Shown: positions 57,801 to 64,000 of the stretch, piece by piece | Numbering within the stretch: the first letter of the stretch is position 1 | How the letters are laid out: each line of letters begins with the position of its first letter | Source of the DNA: Rhizophagus irregularis | Taxonomy: Eukaryota > Glomeromycota > Glomeromycetes > Glomerales > Glomeraceae | Direction of reading: 5' to 3' | Length of the DNA: 64,000 bases | Assembly: GCF_026210795.1 (NCBI RefSeq) | Contig: NC_089460.1 | Coordinates: forward strand, 2,256,501 to 2,320,500 | Program-made: the position numbers and the translations under genes | The notes under the pieces: generated by a model | Databases searched by the model: none | The model's input: only the letters and a program-made list of their open reading frames with translations | Told to the model about the DNA's origin: nothing

Positions 57801-58607
57801 TGTTTATCTTAGAGAAATCACTGAATTACTATAAAAAAACTCCGTGTCTTGTTTCATTAGAACAACAAAGATTCTTTGTTTACCTTTTTTTTTTTACTTT
57901 ATTGTTTCGATTTTCTTAGAATTCGAGTTGTTTATATAAATTTTTGGTTTAGCAATAACTTTTAATGAACAATTATTTGAATCATTTAATCGTATGATTA
58001 TTAATTATTATATTAAAAATCTTATATTAATTAGAGTTTTTTTCGCGTTATCAAACAAAAAAAAAAGGGGGTTAATCAATATCTCCCTGTTTTTTTATAC
58101 TGTTGATATCACGTGATAAATTGAAATTACGATTTTTATGGTTTATATATCAGATTTATATATATATATATTACGGTAATATATATGTACAGTATTCACT
58201 TTTCCTTAAGTAAATAAATAAATATATATATATATCTGATATCTGATATTTTGCTTACACCAATTAAAAAAAAAAAGGGTTCGGTGATTCAAATGAAATT
58301 AATTAGTGAGACAGTGAGACAGTGAAATATTGACTCGGTGTAAAATCGATCTAACTACAATAAAAAAACCATTGTTTGGCAAAATTAAAATATTTACATG
58401 TTTCGTTAAAAAAAAATAAAAAGTGTACTTTATTTTTTGTAAATGATTTACTACAAATTTTTTGAAATAATTATTATTCTAAATACTATTATTATTATTG
58501 GCTTATTAATACATAATATATATATATATATATATATTTATTTATTTAACCTTAAAAATTTTTTTTTATTCATTTTGAAATTTTTTTTTCTCAAGTGCTG
58601 CGCCGTA
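54843..58607. other. AT-rich intergenic region, upstream of the Zn2Cys6 gene
   Basis: Almost 3.8 kb with no supported frame. It contains (TA)n microsatellites (55255-55350, 56265-56300, 58155-58185, 58215-58245, 58520-58540), homopolymers and A-rich blocks (56390-56430). Frames at 55453, 56002, 56583 and 56669 have no recognisable features. It probably includes the promoter and long 5' region of the Zn2Cys6 gene and the 3' flank of the ABC transporter. Confidence 0.5.
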
Positions 58608-61600
58608 TTAATTATCAGCTCCTAAATCTTGTTCTTGTACCATATTGAAGTAAATTCCTTTTTGTGCTAATAACTCTTGATGAGTTCCTTGTTCCGCAAC
58701 TTTACCTTCCTTAATAACAAAGATAACATCAGCATGTTGTATTGTAGATAATCGATGTGCAATAGCCAAAGTAGTTCTTCCTTTAGCTGCAACATCTAAT
58801 GCTTTTTGTACAACTTTCTCGGATTCTGAATCTAATGCTGATGTAGCTTCATCCAATAATAAAATTTTAGGATTTCTTATTAATGCTCTTGCAATCGCTA
58901 TTCTTTGTTTTTGTCCTCCTGATAATTGTGTTCCTTTACCTCCAACACGTGTATCATATCCGTCAGGTAATGACACAATAAAATCATGAATATTGGATTC
59001 CCTACATACTCGTTCAATATCTTCTTGTGTTGGATTTTGATTTGGTTTACATCCAAGTAATACATTCTCTTTAATAGTCATATCATATAAAGAAGGTTCT
59101 TGACTTACTAATGCAATATGTTCTCTTAAATTACTAACATTAATTTTTGTAATATCAATTCCATCAATTTCAATTTTTCCTATTGTAGTTTCATAAAATC
59201 TTTCCGTTAATCCAATAGTTGTACTTTTTCCACATCCTGATGGTCCCACTAATGCTGCATATTGACCTGGTTTAATTTCTATATTTAACCCTCTTAATAC
59301 TCTTACATGAGGTCTTGTAGGATATCGAAAATGTACATCTGTAAATTTTATGTTTCCTTCAATTTTATCTAATTTCTTTCCACTATTAGACCATGAATCT
59401 ATTAATGGATTTCTTTCTAAAAGTGAGATAATTGTTGCAGCTGAAGATTTCGCTTTTGCTATGTCTGGAGCGAAGGCAAAAACTCGTCCAGCAGAAATGG
59501 ATCCGAATACGATAGCCATAAATACTAAAGTAAGCAAAAAATTAATTTGTCATTAATTGATACAAAATTACAATGTATTTAAAATATTAAAAATTCAAAA
59601 TAAAAGATATTTACCAGTAAACATTTTTTCCAAATTGTATTCTCCGCTCACAAACTTATAAAATAATAAAATAAATAATGTATTTTGTTAATATATGAAT
59701 AAAAATTTAAATACTGAAATATATATATATATATATTTTAAAAAAAATTACTTACCAATCTACTACCATACCAAAAGGCCAAAGCATTAGTTAAGAAATT
59801 AACACACTATTTATTCATACAAAAAAAAAAAATATTTAATTAAAACTCGATTAATCAATTTAATCCTCTAACTGGACTTTACGATTGATTACCTGTGCAA
59901 ACGCAAATGTTATGCTAGCAAGGAACGCGTTATTAAATCCTTGTCTCATTGGCTCGTCTAACAATTTATGGTAAATATTCCATAAATCATCTTCACGTGT
60001 TAAAGCTGCGACAGTCCTAATATTGGCGGCTCCTTCACAAGCTATTTGAGCTGAGTATTCATAAGCCAATTTATTTTTCTGTTGGAATCCACTCAGCATC
60101 TTCATCCGTAGCGCACCTGATCCAACTAACAAAGGAATACAAGCCAAACAAACAAGTGCCAGCTTCCAACCTATATTTAATGAATAGTTTTTAATAAATT
60201 TTTTCTTTAAACAGAGAAAGTTATAAAAAAAAAGTTCTTTCACTGACCTATTGCTAAAGCTACGATTAATCCTGATAAGAGGGTAGTGCACACTTGTAAA
60301 ATGGTGCCTAGAGTTATCCCGGCAAGACCGTTTACATTTTGTGCATCCAATGACAAAGCACTTGTTAATACACCTACACTATGTTGTTCTTCATCAAAGA
60401 AACTAATGTCTTGTCGAAGAATTGCTGCATATGACATTGAACGAATTCGTAAAGTAAGATTTTCACCAGAAAATCCAAATGAACTTCCTTGTATAAAATT
60501 CGAAATCATTGTCACAATCGCAATAACCACTATAATAATAACAATAATAATATATTTAATAAAAAGATAATAAAAATGTGCAAACAAAATATTTTTAACT
60601 TACAAAACATAAGAGCCCAAAATTTTGCATCATTTCTCAATTCATCTCCAGTTTTTGAGAAACTTTGTATGATTTTAGCAAAAATAATAGCGAATACTGG
60701 ATATACAACTCCAGAAACAATAGAAGAAAATAATCCAAGAATTATAAATGGAATCTCAGGTTTATTGATCTTAGTTACTTTTCGTAATAATTCTATTGTT
60801 GTAAATTCATAATCAAACTTCATTCCAGCTTCTAAATCAGCTTTTCTTTTGACCAATATAGCGGAAGAAGCGCTCTTGTTTGTAATTACGCGTCCAATTG
60901 CATGATCTTCTTCTGGAACGATATCTTCGTTTCTTGCCGTTACTAATACATCTGAACTGTCTTCATTTTCTGTTGATTCTTTAGCCTTTTTTGCTTGTTG
61001 AATTCTTTGAGCTTCAACTAAATTAAAATAACTTCCTTTTTTTGACATTAATTCGTCATGTGTTCCACTTTCCACTATTACACCATGATTCATTACGACA
61101 ATTTTTGTAGCATTTCTAATAGTAGAAAGACGATGAGCTATGACAATTGTAGTTCTATTTTTTGAAGCTTTATCTAAAGCATCTTGTACAATTCCTTCAC
61201 TTTGCGTATCTAATGCACTCGTGGCTTCATCCAATAATAAAATTTTTGGATCTTTTACAATAGCTCTAGCAATTGCAATACGTTGTTTTTGACCTCCGGA
61301 TAATAAAAATCCTCGTTCACCTACGTTAGTTTCATATTTATCTGGTAAATTCATAATAAAATCGTGTGCATTGGCCATTCTGCATGCTTGTTCTATCATT
61401 ATTTGTTTCTTGTCTTTATCAATGTTTTCATAAACCGAGCCAATTAATCCATGCGCAACATTTCCTGCAATTGTGGTATTAAATAATACAGGTTCTTGCC
61501 CTACTAAGCTCATTTGTCGTCTCAGCCATTGTAAATTCAAACCTTTAATATCATGCCCATCAAGGTAAATTTCCCCTTCAATTGGATCATAAAAACGAAG

Positions 61601-63516
61601 AGCAAGTGAAACGATTGTACCTAAAAAAAAAATGAAGCAAAAAAGATTTCAATATATTTTATTTAAATAAGATCAATGATGTTCTAATCTAACTATTTGA
61701 AACATTTACTTTTGCCAGAACCAGAAGAGCCAACAAGAGCAACGGTAGAACCAGGTTCAATTTCTATAGATAAATTTTTCAATGTCATAACTTCAGGGCG
61801 GGCAGGATAAATAAAAGAAACATTCTTTAATTGAATTCGGCCTTCAACATTATCTAATTTCTCTCCGGATTCAGATGCAATGTCTAAGTACGAATAGAAA
61901 AAAAAATTAACACTTAATTTATAAGATTTAGAAAGATCGATAACTACGAACCTATAGGTGGTATACGGTTTATAGTTTCGAATATTTTACTACCCGCTCC
62001 AATAGCAAAACTGAATGCTTGTAAATCTGGTGCAATGTGTCCTATATAATTATTTAGACTCATCGTTATTACATTTCTAATAATACCTGTACATTTAATA
62101 TTTTAAATTTGCAAATAAAGTACAAAAGCATTTTTATTTCTATAAAAAATTTCTATAAAAAAAACGAACCTAAAGCGAAAGCTCCTATAAGCACCGCAAA
62201 AAATACGTTGACGACCTGTAGCGCAGCAAAATTTCAAAATACAACAATAAGACAGGTTTTAAGATTTGATCGGAATTACTTTATACTTACATCACCAGAA
62301 GTTAATTCTCCTTTCAAGAGAAGAGTACTTCCATACCAAAATGCAAGAGCATAAGTTGAATACATAAAGAAATATGTAGCTCCGAGACCAGCACCGTTCA
62401 AAATACTCTTCTTAATACCTTCTTTCTTTGCAAAAATTAAATGCGAATCATATAGTTTTGAAAGCTTTGACTGAATTCCAAAGGCAACTGCTGTACGAAT
62501 CGTGGATATAGACTCCTCAGCAATGGTTCCTATTTTCATTATTGTATATCAGTATATGTAATCAAAATCTTTATAAAAAAACTAATAAAAATACAAATGA
62601 ACTAGCCGTACCTGATTTAGAATAATAATCTAAAGAACGTTTCATAAATATCGCAGTGAACTTATTTAATAGTGTAGATGTTATGGAAATACATGGGATT
62701 AAAGCACAAATCACTAAAGTCATTTTCCATGATTTTATAAAAGCTATTACAAAGGCCGATAAAAATTGAGCAGCGTACTATATTTTCAGAGGATAAAATT
62801 TTAGTTAATTTGTTGGTTCAGCAAATATTTAAATATTTTTTATACATACTGAGATAGACATGGCAACTTTTTCGCTGATACCATCTTGAATTAAATGTGT
62901 ATCAGAAGTAATTCGAGTTGTTACTTCACCAGCACCAAGCTTATCGAAATACGCAACATTCTGTCTTAAAATAGAGCGTAAATATCTTTCTCGAATTTGA
63001 CGCGTTAATCTTTCACCGGTGTATACCCAAGCAGCCATATAAATATAGGTACTGAAAAACACGATTATAGCCAGATATACAAAAAATAATGCGTAATAGT
63101 TTACTTTGTCAAGGAAATTGGCATTACTGATTTGTCCTTTCTGAAAATTCGTAAAATAATTGATCATCTCTCCGAATATAACAGTTGTTATAGGCTAAAA
63201 AATTTAAAAATTGAAGAAGATTCATTGAATATAATTAAGTGTGTATGTAAAAGAAAAATATAAATAGAATAAATAGTATTTTTCTTACTATAGCAGCACC
63301 GGAAATGATAGCAAAAATGGTTCCAATGATCATAATAAGCCAATCCCGTTTACTAGCAAATCTATATAATTGCCAATATGTAGCTTTCGTTCGTTCAATT
63401 TTCACTTGTTCATTTAATATTTTTTCTTTTGTTTCGTCGAGGTTTATGTCTGTAGTTTCTTGATTAATATTAACCGTCACAATTTCCGAATCATCGTTAA
63501 TTACTTCCTCGGACAT
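58608..63516 (-). CDS. Full-size ABCB-type ABC exporter (P-glycoprotein/MDR-like), 1290 aa
   Basis: Thirteen exons (63516-63289, 63194-62850, 62777-62612, 62529-62291, 62215-62170, 62041-61952, 61883-61710, 61620-60604, 60529-60248, 60170-59893, 59806-59756, 59654-59615, 59524-58608) join in frame throughout. The layout is TMD1-NBD1-TMD2-NBD2. NBD1 has Walker A GSSGSGKS near residue 425 (split by an intron), the Q-loop VGQEPVLF, signature LSGGQKQR near 536 and Walker [16 protein letters not shown]2 has GPSGCGKST near 1080, [17 protein letters not shown] and [12 protein letters not shown], then AHRLSTIQ. Both sites look catalytically complete. TMD signatures [21 protein letters not shown] and ALAFWYGS are typical of the B subfamily. 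The N-terminus is acidic and cytosolic. It is a plasma- or vacuolar-membrane exporter of lipophilic compounds or peptides; the substrate cannot be told from sequence. Confidence 0.95.
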
Positions 63517-64000
63517 GATTGATATGTTTCTTAATAATTCCTTAATATTATCTTAATCTTTTATTTTATTTTTTTTATTGATTTATTAATTTTTTATTAA
63601 TTTTATTACGAAAAAAAATTTTCCGCTGATTTTTTTTTCAGTCTTCCAAAGGGTATTTTATAAAAATAAAAGGGTAAAATGTTTTACCGGATGATTGACT
63701 AAAGTAATTGGATTTGCCGTTTTGCCGAATTTTTAATGAATTCTTAATATTCTTTTTTACGGTAAAAAAATTTTCCTTGAATTTCTTAGACACGATGTAA
63801 TTGATAAACGGTTTATCCACTATTTTCTTGGCAAAAAGTATGAATTTAATTTAATTCGGTATACGAAAATCATAAACAAATAAACAATCACATGTCCAAT
63901 AACAGGGTCTAAGAAACTTTTCCTTAAACAGTAATATGTATACCGCAACATCAAATCATGATTTTCGTTTTTCGTTTAAAATTTAAAAATTTCCTTTAGT
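63517..64000. other. Upstream region of the ABC exporter
   Basis: T-rich and A-rich tracts precede the start codon at 63516. TTTACCG(G)/CGGTAAA-type short elements recur (63683, 63758) and a TTGCCGTTTTGCCGAATT doublet is at about 63713. A 60-codon minus-strand frame (63638-63820) is not supported. Confidence 0.4.

Noticed and set aside
58443-58625. 60-codon Ile/Phe-rich plus-strand frame
   Set aside because: It is a low-complexity product of TA and T tracts at the 3' end of the ABC transporter gene.

Overview
The window looks like nuclear DNA of an early-diverging fungus, most likely an arbuscular mycorrhizal (Rhizophagus-like) glomeromycete. The grounds are very high A+T, long homopolymers, many short introns (mostly about 50-130 bp), fungus-type genes (a Zn2Cys6 regulator, ADE1, a full-length ABCB pump), a Crinkler-like gene, abundant DUF659-type hAT transposases, and a Cys-rich/SAM-type protein family that I associate with Rhizophagus. 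The taxonomic call is inference; no rRNA or other marker gene is present.

The layout has two compartments. Positions 1-4.2 kb hold one intact two-exon membrane-protein gene. From about 4.2 to 39.9 kb the DNA is a mobile-element graveyard. It contains a decayed Tc1 transposase, three decayed hAT transposases (8.8-12.4, 13.7-19.2 and 25.0-26.1 kb), a 3.47-kb Tc1/mariner element with 28-bp inverted termini and TA flanks inserted in the second hAT, TA-flanked non-autonomous elements, a CACTA-like foldback element, MITEs, a SINE-like retroposon, minisatellites and a decayed protein-primed family B DNA polymerase. Fast-evolving or effector-like genes sit among these: a broken nine-exon gene of unknown family (20.4-22.8 kb), a small Cys-containing protein (23.2-23.9 kb), a 125-aa secreted protein (31.3-31.7 kb) and a broken Crinkler-like gene (34.9-36.4 kb).

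From 39.9 to 64 kb the window is ordinary, gene-bearing euchromatin with intact genes. These are SAICAR synthetase (ADE1, 8 exons, two GC-AG introns) sharing a 148-bp promoter region with a divergent predicted mitochondrial membrane protein; a 391-aa disordered protein with a TCO89-like motif; a 1182-aa RGS-domain protein with six short Lys-Leu/Phe-Gly repeats; a 974-aa Zn2Cys6 transcription factor (7 exons); and a 1290-aa ABCB-type ABC exporter (13 exons). Exon models for these were built by hand: every join keeps the reading frame and uses a GT-AG or GC-AG boundary.

The most notable structures are the Tc1 element carrying a second, unrelated gene (removing it between its TA sites restores the hAT reading frame), a near-palindromic repeat unit (147-bp period where tandem) found inside three structurally different transposon families, and the paired GC-AG introns of ADE1. 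No CRISPR, convincing tRNA or rRNA gene was seen.
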